Shown here piece by piece: positions 1 to 8,149 of a DNA stretch of 20,285 nucleotides; the first letter of the stretch is position 1, and each line of letters opens with the position of its first letter. A model generated the notes under the pieces. It made no database searches and had not been told where the DNA came from. It saw nothing but the letters and a program-made list of their open reading frames with translations. The position numbers and the translations under genes were made by a program. This DNA is from JBKPRX01 sp046734795 (GTDB lineage Bacteria; Actinomycetota; Thermoleophilia; Gaiellales; Gaiellaceae), in contig JBKPRX010000053.1 of the NCBI GenBank assembly GCA_046734795.1, forward strand, positions 1-20,285. The letters run 5' to 3'.

Positions 1-1
1 C

Positions 2-448
2 CGAGGCGTCGAGGAGCCGGAAGACGTCTCGACAAACGTCGACGTGCGAGAGGCATCCGACGGCGCGGAAGTCGCACGCATCGTGGCCGCCGGCTACGGA
101 GTCCCTCCAGAAGTTGCCGCCGCCTTCGAGCGGATCGCGCAGGTCGAGGACTGGCACTGCTTCGTCGCGACGCTCGACGACGAGCCGGTCGGCACGGGCG
201 CGCTCTTCGTCCACGAAGGAGTCGGCTGGCTCGGTGCCGCGGCGACGCTGCCGGACAAGCGACGCCTCGGCGCACAGAACGCGCTCCTCGCGGCGCGCGT
301 GCAGCGCGGTCGCGCAACCGGGTGCGAGGCGCTGACCGTCGAGACCGGAAAACGCACCGACGGCCGGGCGAGCCACTCGTACCGCAACATCCTTCGCGCC
401 GGGTTCCGCGAGCTGTACGTGCGACCGAACTTCGTCTCGCCGCAGTAG
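2..448 (+). CDS. GNAT-family N-acetyltransferase, C-terminal part (5' end outside window)
   Basis: The reading frame is open from base 2 with no stop, so the gene almost certainly begins upstream of the window; the GTG at 44 is only an internal codon. The visible part has the acetyl-CoA-binding core of the GNAT fold: a beta-strand (GVGWLGAAATLPDKRR) leading into the pyrophosphate-binding turn RRLGAQNALLAARV, then a strand CEALTVETG and the closing SYRNILRAGFRELYVRPNF. Such enzymes move an acetyl group from acetyl-CoA to an amine; the substrate cannot be told. The layout resembles the second domain of the roughly 270-aa two-domain GNAT proteins of Actinobacteria (family knowledge; the first half is not visible). 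Its TAG stop (446-448) also forms the start of a candidate -10 box for the next gene. Confidence 0.8.
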   Translation, partial: RGVEEPEDVSTNVDVREASDGAEVARIVAAGYGVPPEVAAAFERIAQVEDWHCFVATLDDEPVGTGALFVHEGVGWLGAAATLPDKRRLGAQNALLAARVQRGRATGCEALTVETGKRTDGRASHSYRNILRAGFRELYVRPNFVSPQ

Positions 449-451
449 TTT
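446..451 (+). promoter_or_regulatory. Candidate -10 box TAGTTT for a leaderless PPOX transcript
   Basis: TAGTTT fits the actinobacterial TANNNT -10 pattern and lies exactly 6 bases before the ATG at 458, the spacing that puts transcription start on the start codon. Its TAG is the stop codon of the upstream acetyltransferase. No Shine-Dalgarno sequence precedes the ATG. No good -35 element is seen. Confidence 0.5.
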
Positions 452-457
452 CTCGTC

Positions 458-898
458 ATGCCCGAACCGCCGCTCCCCGACGACGTCCAAGAGTTCCTGC
501 GCTTGCCGAACCCGGCAGTGATCGCGACCGTGCGGCCGGACGGATCGCCGCACACCGCGGTCACGTGGTACGACTGGGACGACGGCCGCGCGCTCGTCAA
601 CATGGACGAGAGCCGACTGCGTCTTTCCTTCATGCGTCGTGATCCGCGCGTCTCGCTCTCGGTGATGGAGCGCGGCAACTGGTACCGCCACATCACGCTC
701 CTCGGACGCGTCGTGGAGCTCCGCGACGATCCCGACCTCGCGGACATCGACCGGCTCGCGCAGCGCTACACGGGTCGTCCGTACCGCGACCGAGGCCGAA
801 AGAGTGTCAGCGCCTGGATCGCGCCTGATCGCTGGTACGCGTGGGATGCGACACGCGCCGCGCCCGCCGACGGCGACGCAGACGCGCTTACGCGCTAG
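458..898 (+). CDS. PPOX-class probable F420-dependent split-barrel protein
   Basis: The 146-aa product matches the compact split beta-barrel flavin/F420-binding family (pyridoxamine 5'-phosphate oxidase-like, Rv1155 type). Family-typical signs are the opening VQEFLRLPNPAVIATVRPDG followed by SPHTAVTWYDWDDG, the strand around residues 45-60 with ESRLRLSFMRRDPRVSLSV, and the GNWYRHITLLGRVVEL barrel strand with a following acidic helix. Members bind F420 or FMN and reduce small molecules or biliverdin/quinone-type substrates; the substrate here is unknown. The start at ATG 458 is supported by a TANNNT box 6 bases upstream. The 3' end overlaps the stop of the convergent glycosyltransferase gene by 11 bases (888-898). 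Confidence 0.85.
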   Translation: MPEPPLPDDVQEFLRLPNPAVIATVRPDGSPHTAVTWYDWDDGRALVNMDESRLRLSFMRRDPRVSLSVMERGNWYRHITLLGRVVELRDDPDLADIDRLAQRYTGRPYRDRGRKSVSAWIAPDRWYAWDATRAAPADGDADALTR

Positions 899-1925
899 CG
901 CGCTCGATCGCGAGCTCGCAGACCTCCACGTAGTCCGCGACCATCCGCTGCGACGAAAAGCGCTCCTCCGCGAGCCGACGTAGCTCGAGCGGGTCGAGCT
1001 GGTCGGCGTCCTCGAGCGCGGCCGCCATGGAGCGGTAGTCGTCGACGATGATCCCGGTTCGTCCGTGCTCGATCACCTCGGGCACCGAGCCGAAGCGCGT
1101 CGCGATCACCGGCGTTCCGCACGCCATCGACTCGATCATCACGAGGCCGAACGGTTCCTCCCATTCGATCGGAAAGAGCGTTGCGCGTGCGTTCTGGAGG
1201 AGCTCGACCTTCTGGCCGTGGTTCACCTCGCCGAGGTACTCGATCTCGCCCGGACGTAGGTGCGGCTCGATGAACTCCTTGAAGTAGGCCTCCTCGTTCG
1301 GCTCGCGAACCTTGCCGGCGAGCTTCAGCGGCAACCCCGCCTCCATCGCGACTGCGACAGCGCGATGGGCGCCCTTGTCCGTGTTGAAGCGACCGAGAAA
1401 GAGCAGGTAGTCGCCGCGGTGCGGTTGCACCGGGTACACGGAGAAGTCGAGCGCGTTCGGGATGTTCGCGATCCAAGGCAGGCTCGGGTGAAGCCGCCGC
1501 TGGTTGAGCGTGATCGAGATGAGACCGGTGCTCGGAACCACTTTCGCGACGGACTCGTAGAGCTCGCCCGCCTCGCCGTCCAGGGGCCCGTGCACGGTGT
1601 GGACGATGGGCGTCTTCACCAGACCGCCGATCAGCGCCGCGGGCGGACCGGAGTGGTCGTTGATGATGTCGAACTCGTCTGCGCGCTCGAAACAGGTGAG
1701 CGCGTGCTTGATCTCGACCTCGGAGCGGCCGATCTCGGCGCTCGGGGCGACGTCGAAAACGGAGACGAGCTTCGCCTTCGTGTGCGAGTCGCCCGATGCG
1801 AAGAGCGTGACGTCGTAGCCGGCTTCGGCGAGACCGTCGGCGAGAAGCGCGACGATCCATTCGATGCCGCCGTAACCCGAGGGCGGAACCGGGAACCACA
1901 CCGGGGAGAGGATCGCGATCTTCAC
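888..1925 (-). CDS. Family 4 glycosyltransferase
   Basis: A 345-aa GT-B fold retaining glycosyltransferase. The N-terminal acceptor half begins KIAILSPVWFPVPPSGYGG, with the loop GGIEWIVALLADGLAEAG near residues 19-36. The C-terminal half has LLFLGRFNTDKG (174-184) and the GT4 nucleotide-sugar signature EPFGLVMIE, an E-x7-E pair at Glu257 and Glu265, followed by SMACGTPVIATRFGSVPEVI. It should move a sugar from a nucleotide sugar to an acceptor in the cytoplasm; the specificity is unknown. The GTG start (1923-1925) overlaps the stop of the debranching-enzyme gene as GTGA, so the two are probably translationally coupled. The frame stays open for a further 700 bases upstream, but that stretch is antisense-type shadow of the debranching gene and is not part of this protein. 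Confidence 0.9.
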   Translation of the reverse strand: MKIAILSPVWFPVPPSGYGGIEWIVALLADGLAEAGYDVTLFASGDSHTKAKLVSVFDVAPSAEIGRSEVEIKHALTCFERADEFDIINDHSGPPAALIGGLVKTPIVHTVHGPLDGEAGELYESVAKVVPSTGLISITLNQRRLHPSLPWIANIPNALDFSVYPVQPHRGDYLLFLGRFNTDKGAHRAVAVAMEAGLPLKLAGKVREPNEEAYFKEFIEPHLRPGEIEYLGEVNHGQKVELLQNARATLFPIEWEEPFGLVMIESMACGTPVIATRFGSVPEVIEHGRTGIIVDDYRSMAAALEDADQLDPLELRRLAEERFSSQRMVADYVEVCELAIERASA

Positions 1926-4003
1926 GCGACGCTCACTTTGACGCGAGAGTCCTCGACGCGCACGTCCCACGTCTGCCCGAACGCACGGACGCCGCTCAGC
2001 CTCACGCTCCCCGCCCAGGCAGGAAGCTCGACCGGCGCCACGGTCTCGAGAATCTGGCGTCGCCGATTCGGCTGGAGGCCGAGCAAGAGCTGGAGCAGGA
2101 GGACGGGCGTTCCGGCGGCCCACGCTTGTGGCCGCGCGGCAGTCGGATAGGCGATCGGGAACGGGACCTCGCCGCGCGTGAAGCCCGCGAAGACTTCCGG
2201 AAGCTGGTGGTCGAAGTGCGCCGCCGCGGCGAGCATCGTTCGGACCACGCGTTGCGCTTCGGGCCAGCGTCCGTAACGGGCGAGCCCCCACGCGATCAAC
2301 GAGTTGTCGTGCGGCCAGACGGTGCCGTCGTGGTACGAGAGCGGGTTGAAGCCGGCGTCGGCCGTCGACATCGTGCGTACGCCCCAGCCGGACCAGAGCG
2401 GTTCGTCCATCAGGCGGTCGACAACCGCGTCGACGCGATGCTCCGCGACGATCCCGCTCCAGAGCAGATGCCCGATGTTGGAGCAGAGCGAGTCGACCGG
2501 ACGCTTGTCGGCGTCGAGCGCGAGCGCGTAGTAGCCGCCACGCTCCTCGATCCAGAACGCGTCGTCGAAGCGGCGTCGCAGCTCTTCCGCCTCGCGTTCG
2601 AGTCGATCCGCCAGCGCGCCGTCCCGCCACGCGTCGCGCGCGAGCTCTGCGCAGCGTCGCTTCGCGTCGAACACGTAGCCCTGCACCTCACACGGTGCGA
2701 TCGGCACACGCGCGAGCGTCCCGTCGGCGAAGCGCTGCGAGTCGCCGGAGTCCTTCCACGACTGGTTGTCGAGACCGCGGTCTGTCCGCCGCTCGTATTC
2801 GACGAACCCGTCGCCGTCGCGATCGCCCCATTCGTCGATCCACCGAAGCGCCGCGAGCGCGGGGGTCTTCAAGTTGCGCGCGAGCTGCATGTCGTCAGTC
2901 CAGCGCCACACCTCCGACAGGAGGACGAGATAAAGCGGCGTCGCATCGACGGTGCCGTAGTAGCGATCGAACCAACGCACTGCAGCCTTGCCGCGCCGAA
3001 CTTCGTGCACGATCTTGCCCGGCTCGGCGTCCCGGGTGCGATCCTCCTCTGTCGCCTGGAGCGCTGCGAGGCCTTCGAGCGCGCTCATCGCAAGCTCGGG
3101 CCCGAACAAGAGCGTCTGGAGGCACGTGATGATCGTGTCGCGGCCGAAGACGGTCATGAACCACGGCATGCCCGCAGCCGGCAACAGTCCGATGTCCGGC
3201 CGGTTGCCGTTTCCGTCGTGCGTTCGCATTCGCAGCGAGGCGATGTCGGCGACCGAGCGACCGAACGACATCTCGAGTTCGTCCCAGCTCGCACGGAGCT
3301 GCGGCACGCGCAACTGCCACGCAGCGAGCGAGTCGCGTACGCGCTGGCGCTCTTCGCCGAAGCGGCGCTCGACGACCGTCGGCGATCGCTCGTCTTCGCC
3401 CGCCACGGGCACCACGTCGATCCGCAGATCCCAGACCTCGCGCGGCTGGAGATCGATCCGCCAGCTCATTCCTTGGCCGTCGGTCGCGCCACGCCGCGAG
3501 AGGATGAGCTGCGTCCTGCCGACTCCTTCCGGATCGACGAGGACGAACTGGTTGTTCGTCTCGTCGTAGCGGGGTGGGACCGCCACGGGGAGCGGCGGTG
3601 CCTCCTGCGGGTTGCCGAGCGCGAAGTCGTGCTCCTTCACGGAGATGATGTCCGCGAAGTCGGCGGCGAGCTCGAGACCGAGCTCGAACGAGATCGGCTC
3701 CATGCTCTGGTTCTGCACCGCCAGGTGATCCTGCATGCCCTCGCCGACGAACCGCTCGCGCTTGATCGACAGCACATCCAGGCCGAGCTCCCCGGCCGGC
3801 GGGTTACGCAAGAAGAACGCTGCGGAGAAATACTCGACCTTCCCAGACGAGAGCAGCAGCGGCGTCGCGCCGTTGATCGTCAGCTTCAGCCGCGACAGGA
3901 AGCGCGTGTCGTCTGCGAAGAAGCCGTCCGTGTCTCCGGTGACGTCGCCGCGCTCGTCGCAGATGCAAAAGGTCGCACCTTCGAGGATCGTGAGCTTCGC
4001 CAT
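1922..4003 (-). CDS. Amylo-alpha-1,6-glucosidase (glycogen debranching enzyme-like)
   Basis: A 693-aa protein of the bacterial GDE type. The N-terminal beta domain (about residues 1-220) opens with ILEGATFCICDERGD and the DGFFADDTRFLSRL motif characteristic of the GDE_N domain. The C-terminal (alpha/alpha)6-barrel half carries PWFMTVFGRDTIITCLQTLL near residues 278-296, DNQSWKDSGDS in the middle, and GTVWPHDNSLIAWGLARYG near 558-577, all typical of amylo-alpha-1,6-glucosidases. It is expected to hydrolyse alpha-1,6 branch or related glucosidic bonds in glycogen-like or other glucans. No signal peptide is seen, so it is cytoplasmic. Its ATG overlaps the stop of the SDR gene by one base (TGATG) and its stop overlaps the GT4 start by four bases, so the three genes form one unit. 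The GDE/GT4 pairing is seen in many bacteria. Confidence 0.9.
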   Translation of the reverse strand: MAKLTILEGATFCICDERGDVTGDTDGFFADDTRFLSRLKLTINGATPLLLSSGKVEYFSAAFFLRNPPAGELGLDVLSIKRERFVGEGMQDHLAVQNQSMEPISFELGLELAADFADIISVKEHDFALGNPQEAPPLPVAVPPRYDETNNQFVLVDPEGVGRTQLILSRRGATDGQGMSWRIDLQPREVWDLRIDVVPVAGEDERSPTVVERRFGEERQRVRDSLAAWQLRVPQLRASWDELEMSFGRSVADIASLRMRTHDGNGNRPDIGLLPAAGMPWFMTVFGRDTIITCLQTLLFGPELAMSALEGLAALQATEEDRTRDAEPGKIVHEVRRGKAAVRWFDRYYGTVDATPLYLVLLSEVWRWTDDMQLARNLKTPALAALRWIDEWGDRDGDGFVEYERRTDRGLDNQSWKDSGDSQRFADGTLARVPIAPCEVQGYVFDAKRRCAELARDAWRDGALADRLEREAEELRRRFDDAFWIEERGGYYALALDADKRPVDSLCSNIGHLLWSGIVAEHRVDAVVDRLMDEPLWSGWGVRTMSTADAGFNPLSYHDGTVWPHDNSLIAWGLARYGRWPEAQRVVRTMLAAAAHFDHQLPEVFAGFTRGEVPFPIAYPTAARPQAWAAGTPVLLLQLLLGLQPNRRRQILETVAPVELPAWAGSVRLSGVRAFGQTWDVRVEDSRVKVSVA

Positions 4004-4737
4004 CAGCGACGAATGACGCGCGCTCCCGACGACTGGGCGAGTGCTTTGACGACGACCTCGTCGACGTTCACGTGCACCGGCCGAGTGAGCGCGAACATGA
4101 TGCAGTCGGCGATGTCCTCTGCTGTGAGCGGATCGACGCCTTCGTAAACCGCCGCCGCCGCCTGCGCGTCACCTTTGTAACGGACGAGAGAAAACTCTGT
4201 CTCGGCCATTCCCGGGTCGACGGTAGTGATGCGAATCGGTCGTCCGAGCAGATCCTCGCGAAGTGCATACGTGAAGCCGCGGACCGCGAACTTCGACGTG
4301 ATGTAGCTCGCGCCGCCCTCGTACGCTTGCCTCCCTGCGATCGACCCGAGGTTGACGATGTGACCGCCGTCGCGGACGTGCGGCAGGCAGAGCCGCGTGA
4401 TTCGCAGCAGCCCTTTGACGTTCGTGTCGATCACCGTCGCCTCGTCCTCTTCGTTCGACTCGTCGAACGGATGACGCCCGAGCGCCAGTCCCGCGTTGTT
4501 GACGAGGATGTCGATGCCGCCGAGAGCCTCGACCGCGCGTTCGACGAAGAGGGCTGAACTCTCCGGGTCGCGCACGTCCAGTTCGAGAGTGATCGCAGTT
4601 TCGAGGCGCTCGACGCGTCGCGCGCCGCCCGCGACCCGAACGCCTTCCGCGGCGAGCGCAGCAGAGATCGCGCGGCCGAAGCCGCTCGAGGCGCCGGTCA
4701 CGACTGCGGTCTTGCCGCTCAGGTCGATGCGTTGCAC
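4003..4737 (-). CDS. Short-chain dehydrogenase/reductase (YdfG-like)
   Basis: A 244-aa classical SDR. The Rossmann nucleotide-binding motif TGASSGFG is at residues 14-21, NNAG at 80-83, and the catalytic set Ser132, Tyr145, Lys149 is intact (GSIAGRQAYEGGASYITSK). Arg40-Arg41 after the second strand favours NADP(H). The sequence style, including VDPGMAETEFSLVRYKGD, resembles the NADP-dependent serine/3-hydroxy acid dehydrogenase YdfG group, which oxidises L-allo-threonine or serine and reduces malonic semialdehyde; this specificity is inference. The GTG start at 4737 is supported by TAGGTT six bases upstream. The gene overlaps the debranching gene by one base. A metabolic link with the glucan genes is not obvious. 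Confidence 0.88.
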   Translation of the reverse strand: MQRIDLSGKTAVVTGASSGFGRAISAALAAEGVRVAGGARRVERLETAITLELDVRDPESSALFVERAVEALGGIDILVNNAGLALGRHPFDESNEEDEATVIDTNVKGLLRITRLCLPHVRDGGHIVNLGSIAGRQAYEGGASYITSKFAVRGFTYALREDLLGRPIRITTVDPGMAETEFSLVRYKGDAQAAAAVYEGVDPLTAEDIADCIMFALTRPVHVNVDEVVVKALAQSSGARVIRR

Positions 4738-4743
4738 ACGCTC

Positions 4744-4749
4744 AACCTA
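4744..4749 (-). promoter_or_regulatory. Candidate -10 box TAGGTT for a leaderless SDR transcript
   Basis: On the minus strand TAGGTT is followed by 6 bases and then the GTG of the SDR gene. The TAG is the stop codon of the upstream CDF transporter. No Shine-Dalgarno is present in the 9-base gap, so either coupled translation or leaderless initiation at this box is likely. Confidence 0.5.
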
Positions 4750-5658
4750 TCGAGGCCGCAGGCTGCCGATTCGCACGTCCTGCGCGCGCCGCGCGACGTG
4801 GTCGACCTGGAGCGTCGTGTGGTGCAGACGAAAACGCTCGGCGAGCAGGTGCTCGAGGTTTCGCCGCGCAGCGTGGCAGTCGACGTCGGGCTCGACGAGA
4901 ATGTGCGCCGCGAGCGCCGCGAAGCCGCTCGTCACGGTCCAGACGTGCAGGTCGTGAACCTCGACGACGTCTTCCTCGGCTGCGAGCACCGCCGCGACCG
5001 CATCCGGATCGATTTCCGCCGGCGCAGCCTCGAGCATGATCCGGCCCGACTCGCGCAAGAGCTGTGCGCTCGAGTGAAGCATCAACACAGCGACGCAAAG
5101 CCCGGCGATCGGGTCGAAGCGATCCCAGCCCGTGAGAAGGACGAGCGCACCAGCGATCGCAGTGCCGACGAACGCGGCGAGATCGGTGAGCACGTGGAGA
5201 AACGCACCGCGCACATTGAGGCTCTCGCGACTCGCGCGCGAGAGAACGAAGCTCGCGGCCAAGTTGATTCCGACCCCGGCGATCGCAACGACGAGGACGA
5301 TGCCGCCGCGAACATCGGGCGGGTCGATCAACCGCCGAATCGCGCCGAAGACGATCCACACCGCGACGAGCGCGAGCGTGATCCCGTTCACCTGCGCGGC
5401 GAGGATCTCGACGCGGCCGTAGCCAAAAGTCCAGCGTCCGCGCGCAGGCCGCGCTGCCATCGAGGCGGCAAAGAGCGCGAGCGCCAAAGCACCGGCGTCC
5501 GTGAGCATGTGGCCGGCGTCCGCAAGGAGCGCGAGCGAGTCGGCGGCGATTCCGGCGATCACCTCGCCGACGAGCAGGAGGAGGATCAGCGCAAGGGCGA
5601 TCGCGAGGTATCCGCGGTCGCGCCCGCGACGCGAGACAGGGTGCGCGTGGGCGTGCAC
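4747..5658 (-). CDS. Cation diffusion facilitator (CzcD/ZnT-type metal exporter)
   Basis: A 303-aa cation diffusion facilitator. It has a short His-rich N-terminus (HAHAH), six predicted membrane helices (about residues 17-37, 44-66, 82-105, 118-140, 152-176 and 183-200), and the two HxxxD metal sites expected for Zn2+/Co2+ antiporters: His50/Asp54 in helix 2 and His155/Asp159 in helix 5. The C-terminal cytoplasmic domain (about 210-303) has the usual VVEVHDLHVWTVTSGF strand-loop. The protein should export divalent metal in exchange for protons across the inner membrane. Start is GTG 5658, with TACGCT 7 bases upstream. It diverges from the FtsH-like gene, and is probably the first gene of the SDR-GDE-GT4 run. 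Confidence 0.9.
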   Translation of the reverse strand: MHAHAHPVSRRGRDRGYLAIALALILLLLVGEVIAGIAADSLALLADAGHMLTDAGALALALFAASMAARPARGRWTFGYGRVEILAAQVNGITLALVAVWIVFGAIRRLIDPPDVRGGIVLVVAIAGVGINLAASFVLSRASRESLNVRGAFLHVLTDLAAFVGTAIAGALVLLTGWDRFDPIAGLCVAVLMLHSSAQLLRESGRIMLEAAPAEIDPDAVAAVLAAEEDVVEVHDLHVWTVTSGFAALAAHILVEPDVDCHAARRNLEHLLAERFRLHHTTLQVDHVARRAQDVRIGSLRPR

Positions 5659-5665
5659 GCGTCGA

Positions 5666-5671
5666 AGCGTA
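5666..5671 (-). promoter_or_regulatory. Candidate -10 box TACGCT for the CDF gene
   Basis: Minus-strand TACGCT ends 7 bases before the GTG start of the CDF transporter, the spacing of a leaderless transcript. It lies in the 76-base divergent gap that also holds the candidate -10 of the FtsH-like gene. Confidence 0.45.
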
Positions 5672-5722
5672 GATCCGAATCCACCCGATCCGCGCGAGCG
5701 TACGAATAAGGAAAATGGCGTC

Positions 5723-5728
5723 TACACT
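5723..5728 (+). promoter_or_regulatory. Candidate -10 box TACACT for the FtsH-like gene
   Basis: TACACT lies 6 bases before the ATG at 5735 and fits TANNNT. The purine-rich AAGGAAA at 5708-5714 is too far (20 bases) to act as a Shine-Dalgarno for this ATG, so leaderless initiation is the simpler reading. Confidence 0.5.
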
Positions 5729-5734
5729 CGTTCC

Positions 5735-8149
5735 ATGGCGAGCGCTGACCTAGCCGATCGGCTTCCGATCGCGGAGGAGTCGGCCGCGCTCGCAACGCAA
5801 CTCCGGCGGCTCGCTCGCATGGCGACGCTCGTCGCCGTCCTGACGAGCCCGGCTGCGTATCTCTGGTACCACCGCAGCCTCGGCCTCAGTCCACTCGCCG
5901 CAGCCGCCGCCGCGGCCGCGACCGTGATCTGCTTCCGCGGCCTCGTCGACCTGCTCACGCGCCGGCTGATCCCGTGGCCGAGCCTCTTCGGAACCGCTGA
6001 TGCCCGTCTTCAGGAAGAGGACATCACGAACCGCCGGAGAGCATGGACGTGGCGCTTCATCTTCCGGCTCGCGATCTGGCTCTTCAGCATCGTCACGATC
6101 GTCTTTCTCTGGCGGCTGATCACCGCCGACGCCGGCGAGTCCGTCACGTGGTGGGGCACCGCGGGCGACATCCTGAACGGAATCGGCAACGTCCTCACGT
6201 CGGCGACGCTCTGGATCCAAGTCGTCTTCGTCTTCTTCCTCTTCATGGCGAACTTCCTCATCTTCATGGGGCCATTGATGCTGATGGGGATCTCGCAGAT
6301 CCGCGGCTACGAGCCGGGCGACGCCGAATGGGGCGTTCGCCTCGACGACGTGCGCGGTCAGGCTGAGGCGAAAGAGGAGGTTCGCCGCGTCGTGACGCTC
6401 TGGCAGTCGGGCGAAGGCTTCGAGAGTGCCGGCGGCAAGCGCGAACGCGGCCTGCTGTTCCACGGCGCTCCTGGGACCGGAAAGACGATGCTCGCAAAAG
6501 CGATCGCGACCGGATTCAACTCGCCGTTCGTCTCGATCCCCGGTTCGGGATTTGCGCAGACGTTCATCGGTATCGACGCGCTGATCGTTCGGTTCCTCGC
6601 GCGCAAGGCGAAGAAGCTCGCGAAGAAGTGGGGCGGCCAGTGCATCGTCTTCATCGACGAGATCGACGCCGTCGGCACGAGGCGGGCTGCGCTCGGCCAG
6701 TCGAGCACCGTTGCGAACGCTCTCGCGACGCCACAGTTCTTCGGCTCGTGGGGCGCGCCCGTTCCGGGCGGCGACGTGATCGTCGAGTCGCGCGCTTGGC
6801 GCGACTACCTCTTCGAAGTGCGCGCCCCAGAGCCCGTGTCGCCGTATCCACCGTGGGCTCGGAAGATCGGGAACATCATGAACCAGGGCGTTTTCCCGGG
6901 CATGTTCGGCGGCGGCGGGATGGGCCAGCTCGCGCTCAACCAGCTGCTCGTCACGATGGACGGGATCGACAATCCTCCGTTCTTCCGTCGCGTCTCGACC
7001 AACCGCCTCAACGCGCTCCTCGACGCGGTGTACATCGTCCCGCGGCGAATCGGCAGGATCCGCCTGCGGCTACCTGCACCGCGTCCGCGTCGCGAGCAGA
7101 TCTACTTCATCGGCGCCACGAACGTCCCGATGGACGTCCTCGACCCGGCTCTCACACGACCGGGCCGGATGGGACGTCACGTTTGGTTCCGGACACCGAC
7201 GAAGGAAGACCGGAAGGACATCTTCGATCTGTACTTGGAGAAGGTGGCGCACGAGGCCGAGCTCGACACACCGGCGCGCCGGGACGAAATCGCGCGAATC
7301 ACGAACGGCTATTCGCCAGCGATGATCGAGCAGATCACGTCAATGGCGCTCACGAACGCGCATCACGAAGGAAGGATCGAGTTCGGCTGGCGGCACCTCG
7401 TCGACGCGATGACCGTCATCGAATCCGGGACCGCGGTCAGCGTTCGTTACACACGAGGCGAGGCGCGCGCGACCGCGATTCATGAAGCCGGTCACGCGGT
7501 GGCGGCACACGTCTATCGCCCGCAGGTCGAGTCGAGCCGTCTCTCGATTCGCATGCGCGGCTCGTCACTCGGCCACCACCAGTCGTTCGAGAAAGAAGAG
7601 CGCTTCGGCCACTTCCAGAGCGAGCTCTTCGGCAACCTCATCCACGGCCTCGGTGCGATGGCGGCCGAGCACGTCTTCTACGGCGAGAACACCGACGGCG
7701 TCGGCGGCGACCTTCAAGGCGCAACCACCGCTGTCGCGGTCATGGTCGGCGCGGCCGGAATGGCGCCCGAACCGCCTGACGTCTCTGGCATGAAGTTCGC
7801 GGACGAGAGCGCAGAGGACACGCGCAAGCGGATCATGCAGCGCTTCGAGGATGTCGGTCTGCGTTTGATGAACCGCACGCGAGGTAGCGCCGACTTCCAC
7901 GCCGACCCGATCGCATCCGTCCTCGCGGATCCCCGCAAGCGATCGTTGGCTGCGCAGTTCCTCGGCCAGGCCTTCGTCATCGCCTACGCACTGATGGCGA
8001 CGAACAAGGAAGCGGTCTCGCGCGTCGCCGACGTCTTGGTGGAGCGGCAGGAGCTCTTCGGCGACGAGCTCGTGAGCTTGCTGAACGCGCAACGTCTCGT
8101 CACTCCGGAAATCGACTGGTCGAAGGAAGACACGTGGCCACTGATGTGA
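5735..8149 (+). CDS. FtsH-like membrane AAA+ ATPase with M41 zinc-protease domain and ATPase insertions
   Basis: An 804-aa membrane protein. Four hydrophobic segments (about residues 30-48, 53-77, 104-128 and 154-182) replace the usual two of FtsH. The AAA+ domain has Walker A GAPGTGKT (244-251), pore-loop-like FAQTFIGI, Walker B with DEID (308-311), sensor ATN (461-463) and the arginine-finger segment DPALTRPGRMGR. The C-terminal peptidase part has the zinc motif HEAGH (583-587) and a candidate third ligand Asp in GGDLQGATTAVAVMV, as in FtsH. Two insertions set it apart: about 65-70 residues between DEID and LNQLLVTMDG (401-410), and about 40 residues between MDG and ATN. It should unfold and cut membrane or cytosolic proteins. 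Upstream in-frame codons from 5501 lie in the divergent CDF gene and are excluded. The gene ends 16 bases inside the next one. Confidence 0.9.
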   Translation: MASADLADRLPIAEESAALATQLRRLARMATLVAVLTSPAAYLWYHRSLGLSPLAAAAAAAATVICFRGLVDLLTRRLIPWPSLFGTADARLQEEDITNRRRAWTWRFIFRLAIWLFSIVTIVFLWRLITADAGESVTWWGTAGDILNGIGNVLTSATLWIQVVFVFFLFMANFLIFMGPLMLMGISQIRGYEPGDAEWGVRLDDVRGQAEAKEEVRRVVTLWQSGEGFESAGGKRERGLLFHGAPGTGKTMLAKAIATGFNSPFVSIPGSGFAQTFIGIDALIVRFLARKAKKLAKKWGGQCIVFIDEIDAVGTRRAALGQSSTVANALATPQFFGSWGAPVPGGDVIVESRAWRDYLFEVRAPEPVSPYPPWARKIGNIMNQGVFPGMFGGGGMGQLALNQLLVTMDGIDNPPFFRRVSTNRLNALLDAVYIVPRRIGRIRLRLPAPRPRREQIYFIGATNVPMDVLDPALTRPGRMGRHVWFRTPTKEDRKDIFDLYLEKVAHEAELDTPARRDEIARITNGYSPAMIEQITSMALTNAHHEGRIEFGWRHLVDAMTVIESGTAVSVRYTRGEARATAIHEAGHAVAAHVYRPQVESSRLSIRMRGSSLGHHQSFEKEERFGHFQSELFGNLIHGLGAMAAEHVFYGENTDGVGGDLQGATTAVAVMVGAAGMAPEPPDVSGMKFADESAEDTRKRIMQRFEDVGLRLMNRTRGSADFHADPIASVLADPRKRSLAAQFLGQAFVIAYALMATNKEAVSRVADVLVERQELFGDELVSLLNAQRLVTPEIDWSKEDTWPLM

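Noticed and set aside
1926..2630. N-terminal extension of the GT4 protein to an upstream ATG
   Set aside because: The extra 235 residues are Arg/Ala-rich frame-shadow of the debranching gene; the GT4 fold begins exactly at GTG 1925, which overlaps the upstream stop as GTGA.
2126..4147. 673-codon plus-strand open frame opposite the debranching enzyme
   Set aside because: Arg/Glu/Asp/Val-rich shadow with no domain or hydrophobic pattern; the minus strand encodes a clear enzyme across the same bases.
5715..5753. 12-codon ORF with AAGGAAA just before it, as a leader peptide for the FtsH-like gene
   Set aside because: The Shine-Dalgarno is adjacent to the ATG and the TACACT box lies inside the ORF, so the ORF is unlikely to be transcribed from its start.
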